Source: CAWAYH01 sp963786195
GTDB taxonomy: Bacteria > Acidobacteriota > Vicinamibacteria > Vicinamibacterales > 2-12-FULL-66-21
Assembly: GCA_963786195.1 (NCBI GenBank)
Contig: CAWAYH010000009.1
Span: 372,001-436,000 of the forward strand
Length of the DNA: 64,000 nt
Direction of reading: 5' to 3'
The notes below the pieces were generated by a model. The model worked only from the letters and a program-made list of their open reading frames with translations, made no database searches and had not been told where the DNA came from. A program made the position numbers and the translations under genes. Shown piece after piece: positions 45,712 to 56,738 of the stretch. Position 1 is the stretch's first letter; each line of letters opens with the position of its first letter.

Positions 45712-48647
45712 ATGCCGAATCGGCCGCACTACGTACCCGTCAGCACGTATCGCCTTCAGCTGCACGCCGGGTTTAATTTCGATGCGGCGCGCGACGCCGC
45801 CTGCTATCTCGCGAAGCTCGGCGCCGGCGCGTGCTACACCTCGCCATATTTCACCGCAGTCCCGGGCAGCCAGCATGGGTACGACGTCTGCGATCACAAC
45901 GAGATCAACCCCGAGCTCGGCGGCGCCGAGGGCTATTCGACGTTCACAGCCAGACTGACCGAGCTCGGCCTCGGACACATCGTCGACTTCGTGCCGAACC
46001 ACATGGGCATCGGCACCAACGCGAATGCGTGGTGGAAGGACGTGCTGGAGAACGGTCCGGGCTCACCGGCCGCGCGGTTCTTCGACATCGACTGGACGCC
46101 GGTGAAGGCGAGCTTCAGGCGAAGCTGCTGCTGCCGATTCTCGGCGATCAGTACGGGCGCGTGCTGGAGCGCGGCGAGCTGCAGCTCGTCTTCCGCGACG
46201 GCCTTCTGCTGCTCACCTACGGCACGAGCGAGATGCCGATCAACCCGAAGCTCGCGCCGCTCGTCTACAGGCGCGCGGTCGAGCCGCTGACGGCGATCCT
46301 CGGCGCGGAGAATCCGCAGCTCCACGAGTTCCTGAGCATCCTCGCGTCGCTCGAGAACCTGCCGTCCGGAGGCGCGCAGGACGCCGCGAAGGTCGCCGAG
46401 CGTCAGCGTGAAAAAGAGGTCGCGCGATCGCGGCTCGCGCGTCTGGTGTCCGAGTGCCCGCCGATTGCCGATCAACTGGCGGCTGCCGTGCAGAGCGTCA
46501 ACGGCGTCCCCGGCAAGCCCGAAAGCTTCGACGCGCTGCACGAGCTGCTCGAAGCGCAGGCGTACCTGCTCTCGTACTGGCGAACCGCGTCGCACGAGAT
46601 CAACTATCGACGTTTCTTCGACGTGAACACGCTCGCGGGCCTCCGCGTCGAGGATCCGGACGTGTTCGCAGCGACCCACCAGCTTCTGGGACGTCTCCTG
46701 CAGCGACGGGTTCGGTGCAGGCCGTGCGCGTCGACCACGCGGACGGGCTCTTCGATCCGGCGCGCTACTTCGAGATGCTCCAGGCGCGAGCGCGGGACGA
46801 GTCCCGCGCGCCGACTCTACGTCGTCGCCGAGAAGATCCTGCCGGCGGCGAACGACTCCCGTCCCAGTGGGCCGTCTCACGGCACGACCGGCTACAACTA
46901 CCTCAACGATCTCAACGGCCTCTTCGTCGACCCGGCCGAAGCGCGGCGCATGCGCCGAATCTACGCTGAAGCTCACCGGCCGCACGGAGCCGTTCGACGA
47001 TGTGCTGTACGCGAGCAAGCGGCTGATCATGACGACCGCGATGGCGAGCGAGCTGAACGTGCTCGCGCATGTGCTCGAACGGATCGCCGAGGGCAACCGG
47101 CGGTCGCGCGATTTCACGCTCGACAGCCTGCGCGACGCGATCGTCGAGGTCGTCGCCTGCTTCCCGGTCTACCGCACCTACGTGGACGAAGCCGGCTGGA
47201 CGCCCGACGACCGCGCGGTGGTCGAGCCGGCGATCCGGCGCGCGCGCCGGCGCAACCCCGCGATGGAATCGTCGCTCTTCGATTTCTTCCGCGAGGTCAT
47301 GCTGCCGCGGAACCCCGAGGAGCCGGGCCAGAACCGGCGCGACGATCGCCGGGAGGGCTATCCGCCGGCGGACGCGGTCGAGGCCGCCGAGCGCCTCCGC
47401 TTTGCGATGAAGCTCCAGCAGTACACGGGGCCGGTCCAGGCGAAGGGGCTCGAGGACACGGCGTTCTATCGCTACAACGTGCTGCTCTCGCTGAACGAAG
47501 TCGGCGGCGACCCGGCGCGGTTCGGCCGGTCGGTACGGGATTTCCACGAGGCCAACGCCGCGCGGCTGCGGGACTGGCCGTTCGAGATGCTCGCCACCGC
47601 GACGCACGACACGAAGCTGGGCGAGGACGTCCGCGCGCGGCATCGAACGTGCTCTCGGAGATCCCCGACGAGTGGGCGCGCGAGGTCGGGCCGCTGGATG
47701 CGCCTCAACCGGCCGCACCGGACGATCGTCGACGGCGAGCCCGCGCCGGATCGGAACGACGAGTACCGCTTCTACCAGGCGCTCGTGGGCATCTGGCCGC
47801 CGCTCGACGCCGCTCACCCTGCGCCGGCCGAGCTGATCGAGCGGCTCCAGGCGTACATGATCAAGGCGGTGAAGGAGGCCAAGCTCCATACGAGCTGGCT
47901 GACGCCGAACCAGGCGTACGAGGACGCGTCCGCGCGATTCGTCGAGCGCGCGCTGGGCGGCGCCGGCGCCGCGAAGTTCCTCCCGCGTCTTCCTGCCGTT
48001 CCAGCGGCGGATCGCGCCGGCGGGCGTGGTCAACTCGCTCGCGCAGGTCGTGCTGAAGATCGGCTCGCCGGGCGTGCCGGATTTCTACCAGGGCACCGAG
48101 CTCTGGGATCTGAGTCTCGTCGATCCCGACAACCGCCGGCCGGTGGACTTCGATCTGCGGAGCAACCTGCTCGCGCAGATGGAACACATCTTGTCGCTCG
48201 CCGGCGCGGAGCGCGCCGCTGCGGTTGCGACACTGGTGGACGAGCTGGCGCACCGGGCACGTGAAGCTTCTCGTGACCGCGGTGGACTGCGCCTGCGGCG
48301 TCAGCTGGCCGGAGCTGTTCCTCGCGGGCGAGTTACGTGCCCCTGACCACAGAAGTCAGCGTCGGCGGGGAGCGTCGTCGCGTTTGCGCGGATCCTCGAC
48401 GAACAGGCCGTGATCTTCGTCGCCCCGCGTCTGCTGCGCGAGGCTCTCCACCGAGGCTCAACCGCTGCCGCTCGGCGGCGATGCCTGGAAGACCTCGCGC
48501 GTCATGCTGCCGCCCGAACTCGCCGGCCGCGTGTTCCGCCACGTCTTCACCGGCGCGGAGATCCAGCCGACGTCAGCCGGCGAGCAGTCCTGGATCTTTG
48601 CCGGCCAGGTCTTCGAAACGGTGCCGGTCGGAATACTGAGGTGCTGA
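45712..48647 (+). CDS. treY: Malto-oligosyltrehalose synthase TreY, heavily frameshifted
   Basis: GH13 isomerase that turns the reducing end of maltodextrins into a trehalose unit. About 978 residues: MPNRPHYVPVSTYRLQLHAG, YTSPYFTAVPGSQHGYDVCD, HIVDFVPNHMGIGTNANAWW, VQAVRVDHADGLFDPARYF (nucleophile), LYVVAEKILPA (acid/base), GTTGYNYLNDLNGLFVDP, EMLATATHDTKLGEDVRARH, SPGVPDFYQGTELWDLSLVD and VFRHVFTGAEIQPT near the end. Indels occur near 46115, 46700, 46805, 46970, 47640, 47695, 47985, 48255, 48335, 48400 and 48455. The cluster glgX-treS-treZ-treY gives a full glycogen-to-trehalose path and its link to GlgE. Confidence 0.92.
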
Positions 48648-48726
48648 CGGTGCTGAGGGTGCTAGCCCAGCACCTTCAGGTCACGCTTCTAGCACCTTCA
48701 GCACCTTCAGCACCCTGAGCACCTTC
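48640..48726. repeat. Period-9 repeat (GCACCTTCA)n with inverted GTGCTGAGG units
   Basis: GAGGTGCTGACGGTGCTGAGG on the left and repeated GCACCTTCA units on the right form a potential hairpin with repeated steps between the convergent treY and S9 peptidase genes. It may terminate both. It differs from the other arrays in its 9-bp period. Confidence 0.8.
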
Positions 48727-48735
48727 CGCGCGTTC

Positions 48736-51520
48736 TTAGCGCGGCCTCTTGTCGCCAGTCTGCTGCGTCTCGCGGTTCAGCTCGACGATGTCGACGCTTT
48801 CGACGAGGTGCCGAGCAGGTGGCGGGCGAAGTAGTCGCCGCGCAGCCAGTTGACGTAGCCGGAGCGCGTCGCCGAACGCGTGGCGCACGCCGGGCAGGAT
48901 GAACATGTCGAACCGCTTGTTCGCCTTGATCAGCGCGTCCGCCAGCCGGTACGTGTTCGCCGGGTGCACGTTGTTGTCGATGTCGCCCGTGATCAGCATC
49001 AGGTGGCCCTTCAGGTTCTTGGCGAGCTCCGAGTTCTTCTCGATGTCGTACTCGAAGGTGACCTTGCCGTCCTTCTCGACCTCCTTGATGCCGTGGTGCT
49101 TCTCGCTCCAGGAGTTGTTGTAGATGTTGTTCTCGTGGTTGCCGGACTCCGACCACGCCACCTTGAAGAAATCCGGGTAGACGAGCATCGCCGCGGCCGA
49201 CATGAAGCCGCCGCCCGAGTGCCCCCAGATGCCGACGCGGTTGATGTCGATGAACGAGTGGCGCGCGGCGAGCTGCTCGATCGCCGTCTTCTTGTCGGCC
49301 AGCCCGTAGTCGCGCAGGTTGCCGTAGCCGTAGTTGTGGTACCACTTCGACCGCGTGCGGGTGGCCGCCGCGGTTGCCCACCTCGATGACGATGAAGCCG
49401 AACTGCGCGAGCGAGATGTTGTTGCTGCGCGGATTGAACGTCTTGGTCACGCTCTCGGTCTGCGGACCCGGGATAGACGTACGCGATGATCGGATACTTC
49501 TTGTTCGGGTCGAAGTCGAACGGCTTGTACATCACGCCGTAGAGGTCCGTGATGCCGTCGTCGGCCTTCACCGTGAACGGCTCGGGAACTTGAAGCCCAT
49601 TTCGCATCAGCGCGCTGAGGTCCGGCGTCTCCAGCTTCGTCACCATCGTGCCCAGCGTGTCGTAGAGCACCGACTCGGGCGCGCCGTTGACGCGTGACGA
49701 GTTGTCGACGAAGTACCGCGTTCGAGTCGGACATCGAGACCGAGTGCGACGCGTCGCCGGGATTGAGCAGCTTCAGGCCCGTGCCGTCGAGGCCGACGCG
49801 ATAGAGGTGCGTGTAGTACGGATCCTCACCTTTTTCGCGGCCGGCCGCCGCGATGTAGAGCCACGCGCAGCTTCTCGTCGACGCTCTCGAGCGACGTCGT
49901 CACGAACTCACCTTCGGTGATCCGGTTCTTCAGCGTGCCGGTGTTCGCGTCGTACAGGTAGAAGTGCCCCCAGCCGTCGCGCTCGGACCAGAAGAGCAGC
50001 TCCTGCTCCGTTGTTGACGAGGCGCAGCGGCTTCGTCTCGATGTAGGTGTTGAGCCGCTCCTCGACGAGCGGCTTGACCTCGCCGGTCGCCGTGTCGGCG
50101 ACGCAGACGTCGAGCCGGTGCATGTCGCGGCTCAGCCGCGTGAAGTACAGCTTGTCGGCGGCGTCGCTCAGCCACTCGGCCGGCCTGGCGGGCGGCTGCT
50201 GGCGCGGCTGCGCCACCGCCGCCGCCACCGACCGCCGCCCGCGCCGCCGCGCTGCGGCTTCGTGGCGACGTCGACCGTCTGGTCCTTGAAGCGATCGGCC
50301 TTGAGCTTGACCCGGCTCTTCGGCCGACGTCGAACACGCACATCTCCGACTGCGGGATGTTCTCCTCGCCGGGCATCGCGTAGCGGTAGGTCTCGAGCGT
50401 CGGCCGCGGGTTGGCCAGCGCGTTGATGACCCAGAGGTCCTTCACCTTGCGCGAATCGCGGCGGATCAGCGAGAACTTGCTCGAGTCGCGCGACCAGACG
50501 ACGTTGCGCCGCGGGCACGCGCGCGTTCTTCTGGTCACCCTCTTCGCGCTGCTCCTGCTGCTGCTCGTCCTGTCCTGCTGCTGTTGTTGCTGCTGCTGGT
50601 CGTCCATGTTCGCGCTGGCCGCCGCCGGCGCGCGCGAAGCTGTAGTGCTCCTCGCCGTCGGTCGTCAGCTGGGTCTCGACGATGGTCGTGTCGTTCGGCG
50701 TTCTTCTGCGCCTTCGCGTAGTTGGCGGCGTCCATCATGTAGAGGTTGTGGTTGCGCGCGAAGAGGACGGTCTTGTCGTCGGGCGAGATCGACGCCCACC
50801 GCGTCGGACGCGGGTCTTCCTTGTAGTCCTCGATCGAGCGTCACCTGCGCCGTCGCCATGTCGTATTCGAAGTGCAGCGTCTTGTTGCGCGGTGCGGCGC
50901 CGGCGGGTCCGCCGCGGCCACCGCGGCCGCCCTGCCCGCCCTGCTGCTGTGCCTGGTCGGATCCTGGTCCTGGTTCTCGATGTCCGACTGATCGGGATCC
51001 TTCGCGCCGCCGCCCCTGGCCGCCTGCGTCGTCGTGATCATGCTTCGGCTTCGTCGTCACGATGTCGGCGTCGCGCGGCACCTGGACCTCGAACTCGAAT
51101 GCCGAGTCGTTCTTGATGAACTGGACGCTGCGTGAACGGCAGGTGCTGCGCGTCGTACGGGATGCGCGTGATCGACGTCAGCGCCGCCGCCATCTTCGCG
51201 TGATCGAAGAGCGGCGCCTTGGTCTTCTTCAGCGGATCGACGATGTAGAAGCGGCGGCCGTCGCGCGTCTGGTAGCGTACCAGAAGCGATCGCTCGTCTC
51301 GCAGCCAGCGCGGCGTGACGCTGGTGTCGAAGACGAGCTTCGACACCTTCTGGGAGGTCCACTGCGGACGCGAGTTCGTAGTTCGGCGTGATGGCAGCGG
51401 GCGCCGGTCGCTGCGCCGTTCTGCGCCACGAGCGCAGGCGACGGACATGAAAACGAGCGCGAACGGCTGGCACACAGAAAGATCGCGCGCGGCGCGCGTG
51501 GCAGCGGCACGAGTCAGCAT
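48736..51520 (-). CDS. S9-family prolyl oligopeptidase (DPP-IV-like), heavily frameshifted
   Basis: An exported serine peptidase of about 925 residues. From MLTRAAATRAARDLSVCQPF (signal-like N terminus), a beta-propeller with VTPRWLRDERSLLVRYQTRD, VVWSRDSSKFSLIRRDSRKV and RLVNN-type blades, then the hydrolase domain LYGVMYKPFDFDPNKKYPII, the nucleophile in GIWGHSGGGFMSAAAML, LMLITGDIDNNVHPANTYRL (Asp) and FILPGVRHAFGD (His). At least ten indels, most in G/C runs (clusters near 51120, 50940, 50830, 50690, 50520, 50320, 49875, 49715, 49470, 49370, 48860). It cleaves X-Pro dipeptides or similar peptides in the periplasm. The end is NRETQQTGDKRPR. Confidence 0.87.
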
Positions 51521-51630
51521 AACCACTCCTCCTCGGGAGCTTTACAAGACAACAGGGTTGGCGAGAAAGCTAACAGGATTATCCAGTCGTCGCAAGTCGC
51601 AGGCTAGGTCCGGCTTGACAGCCGGACCGG

Positions 51631-52552
51631 CTACACGATATTTGCGCAGATCGCACCCGGCCACGTGACTGGAGCAGCGGCTTCCACAGGTCGCCGACCT
51701 CGGCGATCCGCTCGCGGACGTTGTCGATGCGGAAGTCCTCGATCCGGACGCCTTTTTCGATTTCCCTCCAGGTCACGGGCGTCGAAACCGGCGCGAGCGG
51801 GCGCGGCCGGACGGAATAGATCGAGGCGAGCGTCCGCCCCCAGGCGTTCTGGTTGTAGTCGACCAGCACCCGCCCGCGCGGACGCTTCGCGACGCGGTAT
51901 TCGGCCGTCATCAGCTTCGGATTGCGCGACGGCAAGCTCGACGGCCAGCGCCTTGGCGAACGTCCAGACGTCCTTCTGGACGGGCCCGCGCACGATGGGC
52001 ACGTAGACGTGCAGCCCGCGCGAGCCCGTCGTCTTGACGACGGACGGCATCTTCAGCGCGTCGAGGGCCTCGTGGACGATGCAGTCCGCTTTCGAGGACC
52101 ATCGTCCCACGTCGCGCCCTCGCCCGGATCCAGATCGAAGTGCACGTAATCCGGCCGATTCACTTCGTCGCAGCGCGCGTACCACTGGTTCAGGTCGATG
52201 CAGCCGAGGTTGATCACCCACAGCAGCGACGGCAGATCGTCGATCACCGGGAAAGTCGATGACGTTGCCCGAGCCGTGATCGATTCGGCAGGTGCGAATC
52301 CAGGCGGGCCGCGGCTCGGGCGCGCGCTTCATGAAGAAGAAGTCGCCCGCCGCGCCGTGCGGATACCGCTTCATCACCATCGCCCGATCGCGGATGTGCG
52401 GCAGCAGGAACGGCGCGACGTCGGCGTAGTACTGGATCAGGTCGCCCTTGGTGATCGTCGGTTCGGGTCCAGAACAGCTTGTCGAGATTGGTGAGACGGA
52501 CCTCGCGACCCTCGACCTTCAGCGTCGCGTTGCCGGCGGGCGGGACGATCAC
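51631..52552 (-). CDS. LigD-type primase-polymerase (NHEJ), frameshifted
   Basis: Archaeo-eukaryotic-primase-like polymerase domain used in bacterial non-homologous end joining, here without ligase or nuclease domains. Blocks: VEGREVRLTNLDKLFW, MVMKRYPHGAAGDFFFMKRA, VIDDLPSLLWVINLGCIDLN, RPDYVHFDLDPGEGATWDD (metal-binding DLDP), VVKTTGSRGLHVYVPIVRGP, VLVDYNQNAWGRTLASIYSV and IEDFRIDNVRERIAEVGDLW. Indels near 52465, 52245, 52095, 51930 and 51760. The GTG start at 52552 overlaps the stop of the upstream gene. No Ku gene is in view. Such stand-alone LigD polymerases occur in bacteria where the ligase is separate. Confidence 0.88.
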
Positions 52553-53203
52553 ATCCGGACCCGGGTCCGCGGATCGAGCTTCGGCGGTCGCGGCCCGTGG
52601 CGGACCGCGCCGGCTACGGGAATGTAGCGCAGCTCTTCACGCGCGGCCGCCGCATCGCAGCAGCAGGCCGCCCCGGCTCATGTCGCCGCGGCCCACGAAG
52701 TCGGCCGGGAACACCAGCCGCTCGCCGAAGATGTGCTGCAGCACATCGACGTACTTGGGCGACGCGATGCTGCCCAGCAGCACGACCTCGCAGTCGGGTC
52801 CGATGTCGTCGGCAATTGCGCGGGCACTCGTCTCGAGCGGCCGCCGGTACTTCGGGTTGTCCGCCGCGACGTCCACACGCGCGAACGCGCGGAGCGCGTC
52901 GAGCGTCACGCGGGTATCAACGGCGCGCAGCCCCGCAGTGGGCGTGATGACGAACGAGCCGGCGCCGCTGACCGCCGACGTGGGATCCGGCGGGCTGGCA
53001 AACGCGCCCGCATAGGCGAGCTTGCCGCGGAAATAGAGGCCGCTCAGAAAGCTGAACACCTCGCCAATCGGCGCGCCGCCCCGGGCGCGCAGACGGACCG
53101 CAAGCTCGAACGTCGCGCGCTCCGACATGACGATCTGCGCGCGCCTGCCCCCGCAATGTGCGGACGAGAGGAGGAAGATTCGTTGGGGGCTCAAGACGCT
53201 CAC
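52549..53203 (-). CDS. Conserved hypothetical protein
   Basis: About 218 residues from a GTG at 53203 (or 53209): VSVLSPQRIFLLSSAHCGGR, MSERATFELAVRLRARGG, FSFLSGLYFRGKLAYAGAFA, VITPTAGL, KYRRPLETSARAIADDIGPD, CEVVLLGSIASPKYVDVLQH and FPADFVGRGDMSRGGLLLRC. An indel near 52645 precedes the end EELRYIPVAGAVRHGPRPPK. I recognise it as a conserved bacterial protein but know of no function. The overlapping stop/start with ligD (ATGTGATC) and with the dinB-like stop indicates a three-gene operon. Confidence 0.7.
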
Positions 53204-53205
53204 AA

Positions 53206-53721
53206 TCACCGCTCTCGGTAGAACGTGATCAGATCCGTGCTCTTCGGCGGCGCGGCGCCGAGCTGGCGCAGCAGCGTCGTGACCTGTCCGCGGTGATAGC
53301 TCGCGTGGTTGACGACGTGCTGGAGCATCTGCCAGAAGACCGACGTGCTCGCGTTGCCGTTGAAGAGCGTGTAATCGTAGCGCCGAGTGATGCCCTCTTC
53401 GCCGAGCCCGTCGACGAACGTACGGACCTTCTGCTCGTGCTCCATCCAGGCGGTGCGAATGGCGGCCACGTTCTGGAACGTGTCGAACGATTGAAACGAC
53501 GTCGGAGACACGCCTTGCCAGCGCGAGTACCAGACCCACTCCGCTCCGTAGGTGTGCGCCAGCGTATCGCGGACGGACCTGAAGCTGTTGCCGAGATCGC
53601 GCGTGAACTGCTCGGACGTGAGCTGTTCGACGGATTCGAGCATCCGATCGCGCGCCCAGTAGTGGAAGTCGAGCAGCGTCTGCAGATCCTGAAGCGTCAC
53701 TGAAAAACCCTCCCGGCCCAT
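53206..53721 (-). CDS. DinB-family metal-dependent protein
   Basis: 171 residues, intact. Four-helix DinB/YfiT fold: LQTLLDFHYWARDRMLESVE, FRSVRDTLAHTYGAEWVWYS (first His), and the two closing His in MLQHVVNHASYHRGQVTTLL. These three His form the usual metal site. The family includes thiol-dependent S-transferases and many proteins of unknown function. It is the first gene of the operon with the hypothetical and ligD genes; the reason for the grouping is not clear. Confidence 0.9.
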   Translation of the reverse strand: MGREGFSVTLQDLQTLLDFHYWARDRMLESVEQLTSEQFTRDLGNSFRSVRDTLAHTYGAEWVWYSRWQGVSPTSFQSFDTFQNVAAIRTAWMEHEQKVRTFVDGLGEEGITRRYDYTLFNGNASTSVFWQMLQHVVNHASYHRGQVTTLLRQLGAAPPKSTDLITFYRER

Positions 53722-53834
53722 GATACCGCGCGGCTCGATGACGAAAACGGACGTGCCCTATCCCACTGATAACACGCCCGAAACAACAGGACGCTAGGCT
53801 GTACTCACCGCGCAGCGCGGAAAGGGAGGCCGAT

Positions 53835-54674
53835 ATGCGCAGTTCCATCGGGCTCGACGGAGAGGGTCGATTCGGCGTGTTCAGGCGGGGCATGGGTCTG
53901 CTGCTCGTGCTCGCGTTTCTGGCGATCGGTGCGGCCAGCTCCACGTCCTGCGTAAAAACGGGCCACGTGGGCGTCGTCACGCTCTTCGGCCGGGTGACGG
54001 GCCGGACCATGGGCGAAGGCATCCATCTGGTGAACCCGCTCTCGCGCGTCCACGAAATGGACGTCAAGACGCGCGAGATCAAGGAACGCGCGGCCGTTCC
54101 CTCGATGGAAGGCCTGATCATGGGTGTCGAGGCGTCGGTGCTGTATCACATCCAGCCCGACCGCGCCGCGGAAGTGCTGCGGACGATCGGCCAGGACTAC
54201 GCCGAGGTCCTGCTGATTCCGAACTTCCGCTCGGCGATGCGCGGCGTGACGGCGTCCAACACCGCCAGCTCGCTCTACTCGGATGCGCGCGAGTCCATCG
54301 CACGGCAGATCCAGGAACATCTGCAGGCCCAGGTGCAGCCTCGCGGGATCGTGATCGAGACGGTGTTGCTCCGAGACCTGCAGCTCCCAGAGACGCTGAA
54401 GCATGCGATCGAGGCCAAGCAGCAGGCGCAGCAGGAGGCGCAGCGCATGGAATACGTCCTCCAGCGCGAGAAGCAGGAATCAGAGCGCAAGCGCGTCGAG
54501 GCGCAGGGCATCAAGGACTTTCAGAACATCGTCTCCGAGGGCATCAGCGACAAGCTGCTCGAGTGGAAGGGCATCGAGGCGACGATCGAGCTGGCGCGCA
54601 GTTCCAACGCAAAGGTGGTCGTCGTCGGCAACACGAAGACCGGACTCCCGCTCATCTTCGCCGGCGACAAGTAG
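53835..54674 (+). CDS. SPFH/prohibitin-family membrane protein
   Basis: 279 residues, intact; GGGAGG lies 10 bases before the ATG. An N-terminal hydrophobic segment (RRGMGLLLVLAFLAIGAASS) is followed by the SPFH domain: VGVVTLFGRVTGRTMGEGIH, LVNPLSRVHEMDVKTREIKE, VEASVLYHIQPDRAAEVLRT, AMRGVTASNTASSLYSD, then a long coiled coil (HAIEAKQQAQQEAQRMEYVL, QREKQESERKRVEAQGIKDF) and the end AKVVVVGNTKTGLPLIF. Prohibitin-like proteins form large ring assemblies and often control membrane proteases such as FtsH. It stands alone. Confidence 0.92.
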   Translation: MRSSIGLDGEGRFGVFRRGMGLLLVLAFLAIGAASSTSCVKTGHVGVVTLFGRVTGRTMGEGIHLVNPLSRVHEMDVKTREIKERAAVPSMEGLIMGVEASVLYHIQPDRAAEVLRTIGQDYAEVLLIPNFRSAMRGVTASNTASSLYSDARESIARQIQEHLQAQVQPRGIVIETVLLRDLQLPETLKHAIEAKQQAQQEAQRMEYVLQREKQESERKRVEAQGIKDFQNIVSEGISDKLLEWKGIEATIELARSSNAKVVVVGNTKTGLPLIFAGDK

Positions 54675-54730
54675 GCCACGTCGTGTTCGCGACGGCTGCG
54701 ATGCCGGAGCCAGGCGGTCGTCTCGGGCCT

Positions 54731-54893
54731 CCCGCTTCGCCCTTCGACAAGCTCAGGGCGCCCCGAGCTTGTCGAGTGGGCGCGCCGTGCTGCACGATCG
54801 ATCAACGCCGCCGGCGCACGTCGGCCGACTCGAGACTCCCGCTTCGCCCTTCGGCAAGCTCAGGGCGCCCCGAGCCTGTCGAGCGGGCGCGAC
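54731..54893. repeat. Two copies of the TTCGACAAGCTCAGG palindromic repeat
   Basis: CCTTCGACAAGCTCAGGGCG paired with CCCCGAGCTTGTCGAGTGGG at 54731-54785, and a diverged copy with TTCGGCAAGCTCAGG and CGAGCCTGTCGAGCGGGC at 54838-54893. Each folds into a long hairpin. It follows the SPFH gene. Similar palindromes are common in high-GC genomes. Confidence 0.88.
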
Positions 54894-55485
54894 ACGGAAA
54901 AATGCCCTCTCCGCGCGCATGCTGACGGGGGCGGCGTCGGCCGCCTCCGCGAACGCTACGGCGCGCCTCGCCGCAGCTCGCGTTCTTCGCGTTTGCGAGC
55001 GTAGGCGGGCTCGGGTGACCCGTGCGCTGGTAAAGCATCGGTTGGGCACCGGGGTGGCGCGGGCGCTGGAGGCGAAACAGCGCCGACGCCGATCGGCGGC
55101 GCTGCGAGGCCATTTTACGGGCTGCGGTGATCGTGTCGCTCAGAGGTCGCTCGATCCAGCCGACGTGCGCCGACGGCATGAACGTGGAGGTCTGGTTGAC
55201 GCGCGCTGCGCGACGACGCATTCATGCCGCCGGGGCGGGCCAGTCGGATCGGGCCGACCTCTGAGCGACGTGATCACGGTCAGGCCATAAAACAGGGCGG
55301 AGCGGTTCCGTCCGTCGGCGGCGCGGATTCGCCACGATCAGTCGGGCTTCCCGGCAGCCCAACCGATGCTTTACCGGCGCACGGATCGCCCCAGCCGCCG
55401 ACGCGACCGTCAGACGGCCTGGCCGCGGCCCCCGCCGTCCTCCGCGCCAAATGCACTTGATTTGTCCGCAGTGGGAGCCGAGGCA
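54894..55485. other. Gene-free stretch dominated by a large imperfect inverted repeat
   Basis: No credible CDS is seen between the SPFH gene and the peptidase gene. Besides the two hairpin repeats on its left, it holds the long inverted repeat at 55018-55395. Composition remains G/C-rich, so open frames there are by chance. Confidence 0.7.
55018..55395. repeat. Imperfect inverted repeat with arms of about 170 bp
   Basis: The left arm contains GGTAAAGCATCGGTTGGG, GGCCATTTTAC, GGTGATCGTGTCGCTCAGAG and CGGCATGAA; the right arm contains their inverses, in reverse order: TTCATGCCG, CTCTGAGCGACGTGATCAC, GGCCATAAAAC and CCCAACCGATGCTTTACC. Spacing between blocks is alike on both sides, so two copies of one unit lie head to head. 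Confidence 0.82.
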
Positions 55486-56664
55486 TTACCGCAGCCCGAC
55501 CCGGCGGCGCCACTCGGCGTGAAACGAGTCGGGCTGCACCTGAAACGCGAGCAGCGCGTCGTCCACGGTTCGGCCTTCGCCGACGGACCGCAGGAACGCG
55601 CCGATGTTCGGCCCGAGCTTCGCGCACAGGATCTCGGCGGCCACGGCGCTTTCGGCGTAGGCGACGAGCGCGCGCTGCTCGTCGAGCCCGCCAAAGCCAT
55701 TGGCGAGACTCTCGAGCGGGACAATCGTTCCCGCGTTGCGGATGGCGGCGTCTACCCAGGATTGGTCGCTCGATTCGAGGCGCGTGGCCAGTCCTTCGTT
55801 GAGCCAGACGGGAATCCGACGCGGAGCGGCGCTGGCGACGATCGCATGCACCAGCTCGTGCGTGACCACGCGATCGAGATCCTGCGCCTCGAGCGCGCCG
55901 CCGACGGCAATGCGGATTCGCCCGTCATAGCCGCCCGCGGCCCATGCTGGCGACCGCGTGATGTCCTGGAACTCGCGGTTGGTGTAGAGAATGACCGTGA
56001 GCGTTTCGGTGGGATAGCTGTTCAACGCCCGTCCGACGCGGCGATATCCGTTTTCGAGCACGCGCGCGACCCGATCGCCGATGCCGGGCACAACCCCGCC
56101 CTCGTACAGGATCCGGAAGTGCTGCGCGTTCCGTTCGACGTAAGAGCTGTGCACCGAGGACTCGCGCTTCCAGCGCGTGAGCAACTCGGAGAGCCGGCCG
56201 TCACGCGGATTGATCGCCAGCGCTTTCTCGACCGATCGGATCGCCAGATCGCTGTCTCCCCTGTCATACGCGACCTGTCCGAGCAGGCCGAAGGCCTCGG
56301 CGAACTGCGGATCGAGCTCGACGGCTTTCTTGAGCGAGGACAGCGCGGCGCCCGTCTGACCGAGCGCGTAAGCGGCGGTCGCCGCTCCGAAGTGCAGAAC
56401 GGGATCGCGGGGCTGCTTCTTCAGTTCCTGGCGGAAGAGCGCGGCAGCCGTGTCCGGATCCTTCTCCAGCGCCTTCCAGGCCTCTGGCGCGGGAAGATTC
56501 CGCGGGACGGACGTCCGGAGACTCCTGGCTGCGAACACGGCCGAAAAGGTCGCAACGAATGCCAGGAGCAGGATGCCCAGCATTCCCTTGGTCCCGCGCG
56601 GGATGGCCATGGCAGTCGCGGGCGCAAAGCACGTACCCGGGAGACGGGCCCGGAGCAGGCCCAT
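55486..56664 (-). CDS. TPR protein with gluzincin (peptidase MA-like) domain
   Basis: 392 residues, intact. A transmembrane segment (GILLLAFVATFSAVFAARSL) is followed by tetratricopeptide repeats (ALFRQELKKQPRDPVLHFGA, LKKAVELDPQFAEAFGLLG, SVEKALAINPRDGRLSELL) and a peptidase-MA domain: VILYTNREFQDITRSPAWAA, the zinc motif DRVVTHELVHAIVASAA (HExxH), and the WLNEGLATRLES Glu. The start could be ATG 56607 (MAIPRGTKG), which places the anchor nearer the N terminus. Secreted metallopeptidase activity is probable; the substrate is unknown. Confidence 0.88.
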   Translation of the reverse strand: MGLLRARLPGTCFAPATAMAIPRGTKGMLGILLLAFVATFSAVFAARSLRTSVPRNLPAPEAWKALEKDPDTAAALFRQELKKQPRDPVLHFGAATAAYALGQTGAALSSLKKAVELDPQFAEAFGLLGQVAYDRGDSDLAIRSVEKALAINPRDGRLSELLTRWKRESSVHSSYVERNAQHFRILYEGGVVPGIGDRVARVLENGYRRVGRALNSYPTETLTVILYTNREFQDITRSPAWAAGGYDGRIRIAVGGALEAQDLDRVVTHELVHAIVASAAPRRIPVWLNEGLATRLESSDQSWVDAAIRNAGTIVPLESLANGFGGLDEQRALVAYAESAVAAEILCAKLGPNIGAFLRSVGEGRTVDDALLAFQVQPDSFHAEWRRRVGLR

Positions 56665-56738
56665 TTTCTCGAGAGTCGGGCTGGAGTGGTTACAGTTTGG
56701 GCGTCTGGCGAAGAATTCGTGAGTGGACGAGCGACGAG

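Noticed and set aside
45712..48647. Programmed frameshifting in treY and the S9 peptidase
   Set aside because: Ten or so shifts per gene in both directions, located at G/C runs without slippery-site logic, fit sequencing error.
54731..55395. Repeats as a CRISPR array
   Set aside because: Only two hairpin copies and one head-to-head inverted repeat; no regular spacers of constant length and no cas genes.
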